Assembly (NCBI RefSeq): GCF_010500955.1
Contig: NZ_QVMJ01000009.1
Span: 80,263-144,262, forward strand
Source: Bacteroides sp. 519
GTDB taxonomy: Bacteria; Bacteroidota; Bacteroidia; Bacteroidales; Bacteroidaceae
Direction of reading: 5' to 3'
DNA length: 64,000 nt
Within the stretch, counting starts at the first letter, position 1; each line of letters begins with the position of its first letter. Below, piece after piece: positions 36,001 through 45,107 of this stretch. Under the pieces are notes generated by a model. It was given only the letters and a program-made list of their open reading frames with translations, searched no databases and was not told the DNA's origin. The position numbers and the translations under genes were made by a program.

Positions 36001-36279
36001 GGACAAACTCATACCCTAAGATTCAGTTTTGATATTGCAAATTTCCTAAACTTGCTTAACAAAGATTGGGGAGTACAAAAAACGACTTTCTTTGGTAGCA
36101 GTAGCTCGCCTCAGTATCAGTTCTTAACAATGACACAGGCACCAAATAAAGAAAATAATTATACTCCTGGGTTTACAATGCCTTTGAGTAACAAGAATGT
36201 AGTAACTGATACATTTAAGGATTTAAATGGTTCAGCATCTCGTTGGCAAATGCAGTTTGGTATTAAGTATATATTTTAA
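33004..36279 (+). CDS. TonB-dependent receptor, Oar-like
   Basis: A 1091-residue outer-membrane receptor. The signal peptide (1-22, ending NISAQ) is followed by a carboxypeptidase-regulatory-like domain (about 28-110, GKVTDTMKEPLIGATIKA), a plug domain (about 125-235, with YRFNNVTVDGASFNNSFG) and a 22-strand-type barrel ending in the aromatic residue of FGIKYIF. It resembles the OmpA-related/Oar group of TonB-dependent receptors rather than SusC, and has no SusD partner. Substrates of this group are mostly unknown; peptides or proteins are possible. It is monocistronic, with its own -7 box and terminator. Confidence 0.87.
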   Translation: MSKRIRSFLMMALLMLVTNISAQVTTASFKGKVTDTMKEPLIGATIKATHTPTGTAYFTITQSNGSYILQNVRIGGPYTVEFSYIGFTSVVRTDLHLELGEELTLDTEMVEDSQVLGDVIVVADRNPIISGSRTGAQEVITREKMDKLPTLNRSLSDFTKLTPMSSGNNFGGTSYRFNNVTVDGASFNNSFGLSSSLGAAGTEPISLEALEQVQVMIAPFDVRNGAFTGAGVNSVTKSGTNNWHASAYMYTKSPSMTGWRQKDEINEVTEFSNHQYGVSLSGPLLKNKLFFYINGELDRQETPINYKAREDDKAPVTGQYSFADAKTLTELSQFLQDNFDYNPGTFNVTKRPTEADRLTARLDWNINSKNTLSLKYFYLKSFTTNRPSTSGAPKNGRGPNEYAIPFSSSYYRTNSNFNIIMADWVTTINDRMSNTLKVGYSALRDFRDMDGGFFPQVDILDGNGTAYTTFGTEVNSYNNMLNSDIYQIQDNLTWAIGDHQLTIGTQSDYRKFKNGYGYSFAGSWRYSSIESFYQDANAYLAWKEAGSDPASRPTTIATSFSQKYAMQGKGFPYAYVDVLSLGFYVQDKWAVTPNFNLTLGLRVDTPIFLTDLDKNPALDGLTFQDGIKIDVSKYPKTSPLFSPRVGFNWDVFSDRTFQVRGGTGMFSGTPPYVWLSNQAGNNGLLFGDLNKGRPFDGIALYEPTEADVKASKMDLAVTERGFKYPQLWKTNLALDYKFGDGWIATVEMLYNKDVNAIYHANIGLNEPTGYVKEGDGKERPFFSTEKGYYITDKTTNVIQMRNTSKGYSFYTTLQLQKNFNAGILRGLYLNGSYSFGRAKSVTDGSSSVASSAWKYRPAVNPNSQETGYSSGSFNGRFLMQAAYTAEWGKNASTSFGAIYQIYQPFRYSYTYNGDVNGDGQNMNDLIYIPKNKNDINIVPAAGDNRTVDEIWSQIDAFIKQDDYLKNNRGKYAERNGAVTPYAHQLDVNISHDIKMHFKNGQTHTLRFSFDIANFLNLLNKDWGVQKTTFFGSSSSPQYQFLTMTQAPNKENNYTPGFTMPLSNKNVVTDTFKDLNGSASRWQMQFGIKYIF

Positions 36280-36302
36280 TAGTATATAAAGCCATTATAT
36301 AG

Positions 36303-36341
36303 AAAAGAGGCCAATCTCATTTGAGGCGGCCTCTTTTCCTT
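36303..36341. terminator. Terminator between convergent genes
   Basis: AAAAGAGGCC (36303-36312) pairs with GGCCTCTTTT (36328-36337), with T-rich sequence on the plus strand after it and A-rich sequence before it, so it can serve both the receptor gene and the GH95 gene. Confidence 0.8.
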
Positions 36342-36366
36342 TTCCTTTTAATACAGAATACTCTTT

Positions 36367-38808
36367 CTATTCAAACCCAACCATCACCTCTTCTCCTTCT
36401 TTCAACTCAATCTCCACATACTCCCCATCATACATTTCTATCTTCTTTCCGACCTTTACTTTCGCCTTTGCAACCCCCTTAGGCATTTTAATCTTCACCT
36501 CCGGTTCATATCCCCCAACAATTACTGCTTTAGTCGCCTTTCCATTTCTCCACCACAAACTAACTGTAGCACCGCCTCTTGCTTTAAATCCTTCAAAGTA
36601 ACCAACCTCCCACGAATCTGGTAAAGCCGGTAGAAAATCAATAAACCCGTCATGACTTTGCAAAAGCATTTCGCTTATACCCGAAGTGCCACCCCAGTTA
36701 CCATCTATTTGAAAAGGAGGGTGTGAGCAGAATAAATTAGGAAACGTACCACCCCGGCGTTTATCAGGCGTTTCAAGATCGTAAGCCGGAACCAGAAGAC
36801 TCTTGAATAGTTTATGAGCCCTGTTGCCATCACCCAAACGAGCCCAGAAGTTAATTTTCCATGCACGGCTCCAACCAGTGCCGCCATCGCCACGGCGGTT
36901 GAGAGTTGCTTTGCAAGCTTCGGCCAGATCAGGAGTTTTGGTTAGCGAGATTTGATTACCCGGATGCAACCCATATAAATGAGATACATGACGGTGATGA
37001 GGTTCGGCCTCTTTGTAGTCCTCTAACCACTCCATTAAATAACCTTCTTTACTTATTTGGTGAGGAGGAAGTTTTTTAATGGCATCACTAAGTTGCTTGC
37101 TGTATACATTATCTATATTTAATATGCTTGCTGCTTCAATAACGTTACTATATAATTCGCGCACTAACTGATTGTCCATTGTAGGCCCCATACAAATGCT
37201 TACCGGAGTTTTATCATCACCTACAAAGAAAGCATTCTCGGGCGAAGAAGTTGGAGCAGTAACCAGCCAGCCATGTGTTGGCTCTTCGATCATTGTTGAT
37301 AAGAAGAATTCCGAGGCACCTTTCAATACAGGGTAGATTTCCTGCAAATACTCCTTGTTGCCAGTAAATAAGTAATGTTCCCAAAGGTGGGCACATAACC
37401 ATGCACCTCCGGTATTGGTTGCTCCCCATGATGGATGCTCGCCAGGGGCAGTAAAGTTCCATACATTGGTCATCATGTGAGCTACCCAGCCTTTGGCATT
37501 CGGACCATAAAATGCTTTGGCCGTTTTTTCTCCGTTGCTAACCAAACCTTTGGTAAGTTCAACTAGTGGTACATGCAGTTCGGAAAGGTTGCCTTGCTCA
37601 ACAGGCCAGTGATTCATCTGCACATTGATGTTGAGATGGTAATCGCCATTCCAAGGTGTTTGATAAGTGTTTGCCCAAAGACCTTGCAGATTGGGTGGGA
37701 GAGTCCCCAACCGTGTACTGCTTATCAAAAGATATCTTCCATAATTGTAGTACAAGGCTGCAAGTTCAGGATCGTCTTCGGTTTGAAAACTGCGGATCCG
37801 ATCATCCGTAAGACGCCTGATGCGGATTGGAATATATTGACCGTATTTTTCGCCAATATGTAGTTTTGCCCGCGAAAACTGTTCTGCATAGTCTTGAACA
37901 TGTTTTTGATGAAGCTTATTGTATTTAATCGTCATAGCATCCGCCAACAGACTGTTAACCTGCGATTTATAATCGGGATTCTTATAATCGGTAGCTGCCG
38001 ATATGTAAATGATAGCCTCGTTGGCTCCTTCAACTTCAATGCCTTCACTGGTAACGTTTACTGTTCCTTTTTTAGTTTTAACGCTCATCTCGGCCATATA
38101 AGATACTCCCGGTTTATCTTTAACCCCGCTATCAAGTGTTCCTTCCAGAATAAAAGAATTGTCGGTATGGCGGGTAGCCGCAGCTTCGTTACGATTTAAC
38201 TTTGCTTTAAAAGAAATAGCTTTTTGATTGCGACTTCCTATTTTAATAACAATAACATCGTTTGTGTGGGATACAAAGTATTCTCTGAAATAATTGCTTT
38301 CTTTTCCACCGCGCGAAAAACTTACATTTGCGGTTGCATCATTTAGGTTCAGATCTCTGTAGTAAGCAGATACTTTTTGGTTGTCATTGTATTTGTACTC
38401 TATATCCAGGTTACCCAGAATTTGGTACGTGCCATAAGTACCTCCAAATTCGGGCTTTACCGGTACAAAGTGTTTATACATAAGGTTTTGCGCCTCTTTG
38501 TTTTTGCCTTCTAATAGCAGTTGCTGGATTTGAGGCAGGTAGTTTGCAGCTTCCGGATTATCGTAATTAGCTTCCGAGCCGCTCCACATAGTAATGTCGT
38601 TCAAAACAATACGTTCCTTGTCAATGCCTCCATCGGGCATAATACCTAATCGTCCGTTTCCTAACGGATAAGATTCTTCCCATTGTGAAGCTGGTTTATC
38701 ACTGCGCAAGAAATTGTTTAAATATCCTACAAAATGAATGGACTGAAACGAACAGAACAGAAATGTGCTTGCAAATAGAGCAAGCATAATTGATTTTTTT
38801 GATTTCAT
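36367..38808 (-). CDS. GH95 glycoside hydrolase (alpha-L-fucosidase family)
   Basis: An 813-residue enzyme of glycoside hydrolase family 95. The frame extends 21 codons further upstream, into dgkA, but ATG 38808 starts the signal peptide ([20 protein letters not shown]) and is preferred. The family N-terminal domain is clear: [19 protein letters not shown] and [13 protein letters not shown]. The catalytic (alpha/alpha)6 barrel has the active-site asparagines in [14 protein letters not shown] and the conserved [19 protein letters not shown]. Known members are alpha-1,2-L-fucosidases or alpha-L-galactosidases; the substrate here is not fixed. It starts 5 bp after the dgkA stop codon on the same strand, so it is probably in a relA-dgkA-GH95 transcript. 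Confidence 0.9.
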   Translation of the reverse strand: MKSKKSIMLALFASTFLFCSFQSIHFVGYLNNFLRSDKPASQWEESYPLGNGRLGIMPDGGIDKERIVLNDITMWSGSEANYDNPEAANYLPQIQQLLLEGKNKEAQNLMYKHFVPVKPEFGGTYGTYQILGNLDIEYKYNDNQKVSAYYRDLNLNDATANVSFSRGGKESNYFREYFVSHTNDVIVIKIGSRNQKAISFKAKLNRNEAAATRHTDNSFILEGTLDSGVKDKPGVSYMAEMSVKTKKGTVNVTSEGIEVEGANEAIIYISAATDYKNPDYKSQVNSLLADAMTIKYNKLHQKHVQDYAEQFSRAKLHIGEKYGQYIPIRIRRLTDDRIRSFQTEDDPELAALYYNYGRYLLISSTRLGTLPPNLQGLWANTYQTPWNGDYHLNINVQMNHWPVEQGNLSELHVPLVELTKGLVSNGEKTAKAFYGPNAKGWVAHMMTNVWNFTAPGEHPSWGATNTGGAWLCAHLWEHYLFTGNKEYLQEIYPVLKGASEFFLSTMIEEPTHGWLVTAPTSSPENAFFVGDDKTPVSICMGPTMDNQLVRELYSNVIEAASILNIDNVYSKQLSDAIKKLPPHQISKEGYLMEWLEDYKEAEPHHRHVSHLYGLHPGNQISLTKTPDLAEACKATLNRRGDGGTGWSRAWKINFWARLGDGNRAHKLFKSLLVPAYDLETPDKRRGGTFPNLFCSHPPFQIDGNWGGTSGISEMLLQSHDGFIDFLPALPDSWEVGYFEGFKARGGATVSLWWRNGKATKAVIVGGYEPEVKIKMPKGVAKAKVKVGKKIEMYDGEYVEIELKEGEEVMVGFE

Positions 38809-38813
38809 GCCGT

Positions 38814-39179
38814 TTAGAATATATAAGGTATAAAAATAATAAGTCCAACAATAGCTGCTGCGATAGCGCATATCAAAACAGCTCCGGCTGCAAGGTCTTT
38901 AACATCTCCGGCAAGCGGATGCTTTTGAGGCGAAACCAGATCAACCAGTCTTTCAATTGCCGTATTAACTGCTTCGGCCGCCAATACCAAGCCAAAACAA
39001 CATACTACAGCAATCCACTCATATTTGGTAATGTTAAAATAGAATCCGGCAGTGGTAACAAGTGCTATTGCAGCACAGTGTATCCAAGCGTTATGCTCAA
39101 AAGAAATCAGTTTATAAATTCCTATACCGGCATATTTAAAACTCTTAATCCTGGCTTTGATACTGAAATGCTTTTTCAT
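38814..39179 (-). CDS. dgkA: Diacylglycerol/undecaprenol kinase
   Basis: A 121-residue, three-helix membrane kinase of the DgkA family. The active-site signature [19 protein letters not shown] carries Glu69, Asn72 and Glu76, and KDLAAGAVL (Lys94, Asp95) follows. Members phosphorylate diacylglycerol or, in many non-proteobacterial lineages, undecaprenol; which one applies here is not visible. Length is normal. It lies about 120 bp downstream of relA, with an inverted repeat between them, and directly upstream of GH95. Confidence 0.9.
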   Translation of the reverse strand: MKKHFSIKARIKSFKYAGIGIYKLISFEHNAWIHCAAIALVTTAGFYFNITKYEWIAVVCCFGLVLAAEAVNTAIERLVDLVSPQKHPLAGDVKDLAAGAVLICAIAAAIVGLIIFIPYIF

Positions 39180-39191
39180 AGTTTGAGATTT

Positions 39192-39285
39192 TCACCACAG
39201 AGTTCACAGAGTTACACAGAGTCTTTTATTACAATGCTGCAAAGAAACAAAAAACTCCGTGTAACTCTGTGAACTCTGTGGTGAA
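39192..39285. repeat. Inverted repeat of CACAGAGTT words
   Basis: The left arm (39192-39222, words CACAGAGTTCACAGAGTTA) and right arm (39254-39285, words AACTCTGTGAACTCTGTGG) pair almost perfectly across about 31 bp. It lies between relA and dgkA. Confidence 0.85.
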
Positions 39286-39297
39286 TTATAAATCATA

Positions 39298-41511
39298 TTA
39301 GTTTCTATTTACTTGTTTAACTCCTTTTATAGTTCTCAGCTTTTTAATGAGGGTTTCCAGTTTACCGGTATCACCAACCATTACAGTGAGCATACCCGAG
39401 AACAGACCATCGTTAGAATCAATACTGATGGATCGCAGGCTGATATCGCTCTCTTTCGAAATAATAGAAGTAATATTGGTTACGATACCGATATCATCGT
39501 GTCCTACTACCCGAAGGCTGATAGGATATTTGGTACCTTCGGATTTTCCTGCCCAGCGTGCTTTAACAATCCGGTAGCCAAAACGTTCCTTCATTTGTGG
39601 AGCGTTGGGGCAATCCATCCGGTGAATCTTTATTCCACCCATTACAGTGGTAAATCCAAACACTTCATCTCCATAAATAGGGTTGCAACACTTGGCCAGT
39701 TTAAACTCAACCCCTTTCAGGTTTTGGTCTATAATCAATACATCCTCCTTTTGCGATTCTTCTTCAACAAAACTCATGTTGTAGTTTTCCGCACTACGGT
39801 AAAGAATGTCTTCGTGCGAATCGGTTTCGCGTTTTTGTAGTTCAATGTATTTATCAATAACTTCGTTGGTGTCTAAAATACCATCGGCTATTGCCTGATA
39901 AAACTCTGTAACAGTTTTGTAGCCCATTCTTTTAATAAGATGCATCATTATAGACTCATCGAAATCAATTTTCCTGTTCTTAAACTTTCTGTCGAGGGTT
40001 TCTTTAGCAATAGTGTTCTGTTTGGCAGCAAGCTCTTTTAACGATTGGCGTATTTTAGTACGCGCTTTCGAGGTAGTTACTATTTTCAGCCAGTCTTGCT
40101 TGGGCGATTGGGTACTCGATTTCAGAATCTCTACCTGATCACCACTTTGAAGCTTATGTTTTATCGGAACGATCTTTCCATTCACTTTGGCCCCAATACA
40201 TTGAGAACCCAGTTTGGTATGTATATGGAATGCAAAGTCTAACACAGTAGATCCCTTTGCCAGCTTAAACAGTTCTCCTTTAGGGGTGAACACAAATACT
40301 TCATCCTCATAAAGATCCATTTTAAACTGGTCCATAACTTTCATTGAGTCACTATCCGGATTCTCTAATGCCTCACGTACCGAAGTCAACCATTCGTCTA
40401 AACCGCTTTCTCCTTTTACTCCTTTGTACCTCCAGTGGGCTGCAAGACCACGCTCGGCAATATCATCCATACGTTGAGTACGTATTTGTACCTCTACCCA
40501 CTTCCCTTCCGGACCCATTACAGTGATGTGTAGCGATTCGTAACCATTGCTTTTAGGAATAGAAAGCCAATCGCGCAACCGTTTAGGATTTGGTTGATAC
40601 ATATCGGTAACAACAGAGTACGCCTGCCAGCACTCTTGTTTCTCCTTTTCGTAATCAGAGTTAAGAATGATGCGAATGGCAAACAGGTCATAGATACCCT
40701 CGAACTCGGTATGCTGTTTTTCCATCTTGTTATGAATGGAATGTATGGATTTGGTTCGTCCTTTAATATCGAATTTCAGGCCCGATTGTTCCAGTTTCTT
40801 TTTTATCGGCTCAATAAAAGCTGCAATATACTTATCGCGCGATGCCTTTGTGGCACTCAGCTTATCTTTAATGAAATAGTACTTTTCTGTTTTAGTATAT
40901 TTCAAAGATAAATCTTCCAGTTCCGATTTTATTTTATAAAGTCCCAGTTTGTGTGCTAAAGGGGCATACAGATAGGCTGCCTCGTTGGCCACTTTTTCGC
41001 GGTCGGCTTTATGCTCTGTATCCTTAATTTGTCGCATTACATTTACCCTGTCGGCAATCATAATGAGGATAACACGCATGTCTTCGGCAAATGAGAGCAG
41101 CAGGTTCCGAAAGTTTTCGGATGCTATGGTCGGGCTTTTTTCATAAAGCTCGTTGGTTTTAACCAGTCCACGGATAATGCCGGTAACATCTTCACCGAAT
41201 TCTTTTTTTACAGTATCAACATTAAGAATACCAGCTTTTACAATTTCGTGTAGCATCACGCCTGTGAGGCAAGCCCCTTTGATCCCCATTTCTTCGCAAA
41301 CAATAAATGCTGTTTGCATGTTTCGTATCACAGGGTTCATGCCAAATGTATTCCGTTTCAGGTGATTGGTTTCAATGGCTTGTATAAGATACTTCTTTAA
41401 TCTTTTAATCTCTTTAGTAGAGATGCTATCTCTTGCCGATTTAATCAACAGTTTATATAATCTGAATAATTCGTATTTCTCGTTTTCTGTAAAAAAAGAA
41501 TTTGATTCCAT
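39298..41511 (-). CDS. relA: RelA/SpoT family (p)ppGpp synthetase with degenerate HD domain
   Basis: A 737-residue long RSH protein. ATG 41511 (MESNSFF) is chosen because the 10 extra upstream codons are repeat DNA. The hydrolase region (about 30-185) keeps the fold but not the catalytic motif: LHEIVKAG stands where active enzymes have an HD...ED signature. The synthetase domain is intact (GRTKSIHSIHNKM, DLFAIRIIL, IPKSNGYESLHITVMG, VEVQIRTQRMDDIAE), then TGS (VFVFTPKGELFKLAKGSTV) and a C-terminal ACT domain (ISLRVVGHDDIGIVTNI). It is therefore predicted to make but not degrade (p)ppGpp, as in RelA. It heads the minus-strand unit with dgkA and GH95. Confidence 0.9.
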   Translation of the reverse strand: MESNSFFTENEKYELFRLYKLLIKSARDSISTKEIKRLKKYLIQAIETNHLKRNTFGMNPVIRNMQTAFIVCEEMGIKGACLTGVMLHEIVKAGILNVDTVKKEFGEDVTGIIRGLVKTNELYEKSPTIASENFRNLLLSFAEDMRVILIMIADRVNVMRQIKDTEHKADREKVANEAAYLYAPLAHKLGLYKIKSELEDLSLKYTKTEKYYFIKDKLSATKASRDKYIAAFIEPIKKKLEQSGLKFDIKGRTKSIHSIHNKMEKQHTEFEGIYDLFAIRIILNSDYEKEKQECWQAYSVVTDMYQPNPKRLRDWLSIPKSNGYESLHITVMGPEGKWVEVQIRTQRMDDIAERGLAAHWRYKGVKGESGLDEWLTSVREALENPDSDSMKVMDQFKMDLYEDEVFVFTPKGELFKLAKGSTVLDFAFHIHTKLGSQCIGAKVNGKIVPIKHKLQSGDQVEILKSSTQSPKQDWLKIVTTSKARTKIRQSLKELAAKQNTIAKETLDRKFKNRKIDFDESIMMHLIKRMGYKTVTEFYQAIADGILDTNEVIDKYIELQKRETDSHEDILYRSAENYNMSFVEEESQKEDVLIIDQNLKGVEFKLAKCCNPIYGDEVFGFTTVMGGIKIHRMDCPNAPQMKERFGYRIVKARWAGKSEGTKYPISLRVVGHDDIGIVTNITSIISKESDISLRSISIDSNDGLFSGMLTVMVGDTGKLETLIKKLRTIKGVKQVNRN

Positions 41512-41527
41512 TTGCGTATTATTTATT

Positions 41528-41599
41528 GAACACAGAGACACAGAGATACAGAGATTAAGAATTTAATTAAAAACTCTGTGTCTCTGTGTCTCTGTGTTC
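41528..41599. repeat. Inverted repeat of ACACAGAG words
   Basis: The left arm (41528-41555, words ACACAGAGACACAGAGAT) and right arm (41573-41599, words CTCTGTGTCTCTGTGT) pair across 17 bp. It sits about 17 bp upstream of relA, in its probable leader, within the divergent gap to the DUF4301 gene. Confidence 0.85.
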
Positions 41600-41679
41600 T
41601 CAATTCTTTTATTAGATATTTTCGAATGTAAAAGTAGCTTTTTTTGTTTACTCTATGATAAGAACTAATTAGGATTTTG

Positions 41680-41687
41680 TATTTTTG
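41680..41687 (+). promoter_or_regulatory. -7 box of the DUF4301 gene
   Basis: TATTTTTG matches TAnnTTTG and lies 26 bp before the ATG at 41714. No clear -33 box. Confidence 0.45.
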
Positions 41688-41713
41688 AGCATCAATTATT
41701 AAAATCAAAGATT

Positions 41714-43231
41714 ATGTTAACATCTCAAGACAAAAAGCAGCTTGCAGAAAAAGGTATAACCGAATCACAGATAGAAGAGCAATTGGAATGTTTTGCGAAA
41801 GGATTTCCTTTCTTAAAGTTATCTTCGGCCGCTTCTGTTGAAAAAGGTATAATGAGAATAAGCAATGATGAACAAGAAACTTATCTGAATGCATGGCAGG
41901 AATACACTAATTCCTACAAAACAATCGTTAAGTTTGTACCCGCATCCGGAGCAGCCAGTAGAATGTTCAAAAACTTGTTTGAGTTTCTGGATGCTGATTA
42001 CAATGAACCAACATCTGATTTTGAGAAAACTTTCTTTGCTAATATTACCAAATTTGCTTTTTATGATGAATTAAATAAAACCTGTTTAGAAAACGAAAAG
42101 CAGGATATACCATCGTTAATAGCAGAAAAAAAATATAAGCCTGTAGTTAGTAATCTGTTAAATAAAATAGGTTTAAACTATGGAGCATTACCAAAAGGAT
42201 TATTAAAGTTCCACAATTACCCGGAAGGTCCCCGTACTCCTGTTGAAGAGCATCTGGTTGAAGGTGCCTTGTATGCTACCGGAAAGAGTGGTAAATCGAA
42301 TATTCACTTTACTGTATCCGAGGAACATCGTGATTTGTTTCAAATCTTGTTATCACAAAAAATGGAACAATACGCTAACCAGTATGGCGTTGATTTTAAT
42401 GTAACCTTCTCCGAACAGAAACCCAATACCGATACCGTAGCTGCCGACATGGAGAACAAGTTGTTCCGCGAAAACAATAAATTGGTTTTCCGTCCTGGTG
42501 GGCATGGTGCATTGATCGAAAACCTGAACGATTTAGATGCTGATGTAATTTTTATTAAAAACATAGATAATGTTGTACCCGACAGGTTGAAGGAAGATAC
42601 TGTTTTGTATAAAAAACTAATTGCAGGCGTGCTGGTTAAGTTTCAGAAACAGATATTTGAATACCTTCAATTGCTCGATAGCGGCAAATACACTCCCGAG
42701 CAGATAATGGAGATTCTTCAGTTTGTACAAAAGAAATTGTTCTGTAAAAACCCTGAAACAAAAAATCTGGAAGATGTAGAGCTTGTATTGTACCTGAAAG
42801 AGAAACTTAATCGCCCCATTCGTGTATGTGGTATGGTGAGAAATGTTGGCGAGCCGGGTGGAGGTCCTTTCTTGGCCTATAACAGTGATGGAACTATTTC
42901 GCCACAGATACTTGAGAGTTCACAGATTGATATGAACGATCCTGAAAAGAAAAGAATGTTTGAAGAAGGAACCCATTTCAATCCGGTAGATTTAGTTTGT
43001 GCTGTGCGCGATTATAAAGGTCATAAGTTTGATTTATCCAGATATGTAGACAAAGCAACCGGTTTTATCTCTTACAAATCCAAAAGCGGCCGCGAATTAA
43101 AAGCACTCGAGTTGCCAGGTTTGTGGAATGGCGCAATGAGCAACTGGAACACCGTTTTTGTAGAAGTACCCTTAACCACTTTTAATCCGGTAAAAACAGT
43201 AAACGACTTGCTACGCGAACAACATCAATAA
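41714..43231 (+). CDS. DUF4301 family protein
   Basis: A 505-residue cytoplasmic protein of the Bacteroidota family DUF4301. The segment KFVPASGAASRMFKNLFEF resembles the sugar-nucleotide-binding G-x-G-x-R-[ML] loop of nucleotidyltransferases, and VFRPGGHGALIENLNDLDAD is a second conserved glycine-rich block, so a nucleotidyltransferase-like fold is likely; no reaction is known. Length is normal. It is monocistronic; its stop codon at 43229-43231 lies at the very edge of the phased palindrome array that fills the gap to nqrA. Confidence 0.82.
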   Translation: MLTSQDKKQLAEKGITESQIEEQLECFAKGFPFLKLSSAASVEKGIMRISNDEQETYLNAWQEYTNSYKTIVKFVPASGAASRMFKNLFEFLDADYNEPTSDFEKTFFANITKFAFYDELNKTCLENEKQDIPSLIAEKKYKPVVSNLLNKIGLNYGALPKGLLKFHNYPEGPRTPVEEHLVEGALYATGKSGKSNIHFTVSEEHRDLFQILLSQKMEQYANQYGVDFNVTFSEQKPNTDTVAADMENKLFRENNKLVFRPGGHGALIENLNDLDADVIFIKNIDNVVPDRLKEDTVLYKKLIAGVLVKFQKQIFEYLQLLDSGKYTPEQIMEILQFVQKKLFCKNPETKNLEDVELVLYLKEKLNRPIRVCGMVRNVGEPGGGPFLAYNSDGTISPQILESSQIDMNDPEKKRMFEEGTHFNPVDLVCAVRDYKGHKFDLSRYVDKATGFISYKSKSGRELKALELPGLWNGAMSNWNTVFVEVPLTTFNPVKTVNDLLREQHQ

Positions 43232-43468
43232 ACGTCATACTTTTCCACAATAAAGTCCGGACTTTTCGATGAGGAACTCCGGACTTTTGGTTTTAGGAGA
43301 TGCGCATCTCGCATAGGAGGAGATGCACGTCTCGAGTGTGGGGAGATGTGCATCTCGGGTATGAGGAGATGCGCATTTCCTCAAACCGAAACTCTAGAGT
43401 TTTCCATGTTAAACTCTGAAGTTTATTGTGCAAAACTCTAGAGTTTGATAAATGAAAGTCTGTAGTAT
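43230..43468. repeat. Eleven-unit phased palindrome array, 22-23 bp period, three palindrome types
   Basis: Palindrome centres fall at 43236.5, 258.5, 280.5, 303.5, 326.5, 349.5, 372.5, 395.5, 417.5, 439.5 and 461.5 (last three digits after the first): steps of 22,22,23,23,23,23,23,22,22,22. Units 2-3 are of the type AAAGTCCGGACTTT, units 4-7 GGAGATGCGCATCTCG, units 8-10 AAACTCTAGAGTTT; the first and last are degenerate. Spacers are 7-9 bp. The array fills most of the 350-bp gap between DUF4301 and nqrA and contains no gene. The spacing equals that of the array at 22027 although the sequences differ. Confidence 0.9.
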
Positions 43469-43538
43469 TGCGTTTTTTAATTACGGAAATATTTCTCTAA
43501 TTCTTTCCTTTTTTCTCTTTATTCCCATTATTATTTAT

Positions 43539-43546
43539 TACTTTTG
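43539..43546 (+). promoter_or_regulatory. -7 box of the nqr operon
   Basis: TACTTTTG matches TAnnTTTG and lies 35 bp before the nqrA ATG. The upstream palindrome array ends 70 bp before it. No clear -33 box. Confidence 0.5.
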
Positions 43547-43581
43547 CGGGCAAATTATGAAACCATTATTTATATAATAGC

Positions 43582-44940
43582 ATGGCAAATGTAATAAAGT
43601 TACGTAAGGGCCTGGATATTAACTTGCAAGGCAAACCTGCCGAAGAGTTTTTCTCTGTGCGAGAACCTGGAATGTATGCATTAGTTCCGGATGATTTCAC
43701 AGGAGTGACTCCGAAGGTAGTTGTAAAGGAGCAAGATTATGTGAAGGCTGGAAGTCCTCTGTTTGTGGATAAAAATCATCCGGAGGTAAAATTTGTTTCA
43801 CCGGTAAGCGGAGTTGTGACTGGCGTTGAACGTGGAGAGCGTCGTAAAGTATTGGCCATAACAGTAAAAGCCTCCGAAGTACAAGAGTACGAAGAGTTTG
43901 GCAAGAAAAATGTGTCTAGCCTTTCGGGCAGCGAAGTGAAAACCAGTCTTTTGGAAGCTGGTTTATTTGCTTTTATCAAGCAAAGACCATACGACATTAT
44001 TGCCGATCCAACTGTTACTCCAAAAGGTATTTTTGTATCGGCTTTCGACAGCCAACCCTTAGCCCCTGATTTTGAGTTTATCTTGAAAGGGCAGGAGCAA
44101 GAATTCCAAACGGGTTTAGATGCACTTGCCAAAATGGCTAAAACCTACTTGAGTATCAGTGCTAAACAAAAATCGGTAGCCCTTACACAAGCTAAGAATG
44201 TAACAATTACCACTTTCGACGGACCTCATCCGGCTGGAAATGTGGGTGTACAAATCAATCATTTGTCTCCTATAAATAAAGGTGAAACTGTGTGGACTGT
44301 TGCTGCAAAAGATGTTCTTTTAATAGGACGCTTGTTTACTCTTGGCCACATTGACTTTAGCCGTATAGTAGCATTAACCGGATCGGAAGTGTTTAAACCG
44401 GCTTATTGCAAACTTAAAGTTGGTGCACAACTTACCAATGTATTTAAAGGATGCGTTAATGAAAATGCTGTGTTGCGCTATATCAGCGGAAATGTATTGA
44501 CTGGAAAAAAAGTTTCTAAAGATGAATATCTAGGTGCTTTTGATAACCAGCTTACTGTAATTCCCGAAGGAAGCGATATACACGAGTTTCTTGGTTTCGT
44601 AATGCCTCGTTTTAATCAGTTCAGTGTTAGCCGCACCTATTTTAGTTGGATATTCGACAAGCTAACCAATCGCGGATATAGACTCGACGCCCGTATTAAA
44701 GGTGGTGAACGCCACATGATTATGTCGCATGAGTACGATCGTGTATTACCAATGGATATTATGCCGGAATATTTAATCAAAGCAATTATTACTGAAGATA
44801 TAGACCGGATGGAAGCATTGGGTATTTACGAAGTAGCTCCCGAAGATTTTGCTTTGTGCGAATTTGTTTGTTCTTCTAAATTGGAATTACAAAAGATTGT
44901 TCGTAATGGGCTTGATGCTCTTCGGGCAGAAATGGCATAA
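43582..44940 (+). CDS. nqrA: Na+-translocating NADH:quinone reductase subunit A
   Basis: A 452-residue NqrA, the peripheral cytoplasmic subunit of the Na+-NQR complex, which binds quinone and lacks redox cofactors. The N-terminus ANVIKLRKGLDINLQGKP, a lipoyl-like early domain (VVVKEQDYVKAGSPLFVDK) and the conserved VTITTFDGPHPAGNVGVQIN are present. It starts the complete nqrABCDEF operon. The complex couples NADH oxidation to Na+ export and is the main respiratory complex I substitute in many Bacteroidales. Confidence 0.95.
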   Translation: MANVIKLRKGLDINLQGKPAEEFFSVREPGMYALVPDDFTGVTPKVVVKEQDYVKAGSPLFVDKNHPEVKFVSPVSGVVTGVERGERRKVLAITVKASEVQEYEEFGKKNVSSLSGSEVKTSLLEAGLFAFIKQRPYDIIADPTVTPKGIFVSAFDSQPLAPDFEFILKGQEQEFQTGLDALAKMAKTYLSISAKQKSVALTQAKNVTITTFDGPHPAGNVGVQINHLSPINKGETVWTVAAKDVLLIGRLFTLGHIDFSRIVALTGSEVFKPAYCKLKVGAQLTNVFKGCVNENAVLRYISGNVLTGKKVSKDEYLGAFDNQLTVIPEGSDIHEFLGFVMPRFNQFSVSRTYFSWIFDKLTNRGYRLDARIKGGERHMIMSHEYDRVLPMDIMPEYLIKAIITEDIDRMEALGIYEVAPEDFALCEFVCSSKLELQKIVRNGLDALRAEMA

Positions 44941-44941
44941 T

Positions 44942-45098
44942 AAGTTTTGAGTAATAAGTTTTGAGTTTTAAGTTGCTATGCAGAAGGAAACTCAAAATAC
45001 ATGAAGCTCAAAACACCAAAACAAATAATAAAAAGCGGAGAGTTTTATTTTTAGGTATCAGCATTGTTACTCAAAACTTAAAACTCAAAACTCAAAAC
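44942..45098. repeat. Interrupted inverted repeat of GAGTTTT words between nqrA and nqrB
   Basis: The left arm (44942-44975, words AAGTTTTGAGTAAT) is followed by a core GCTATGCAGAAGG and a short right arm; a second, longer right arm (45069-45098, words AAAACTCAAAACTC) lies 80 bp further on, 10 bp before nqrB. It looks like an element split by about 80 bp of unrelated sequence. Confidence 0.75.
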
Positions 45099-45107
45099 TA
45101 ATAATAA

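Noticed and set aside
43230..43468. Ordinary rho-independent terminator of DUF4301
   Set aside because: The palindromes have no loops and no T run follows; the regular spacing is not a terminator feature.
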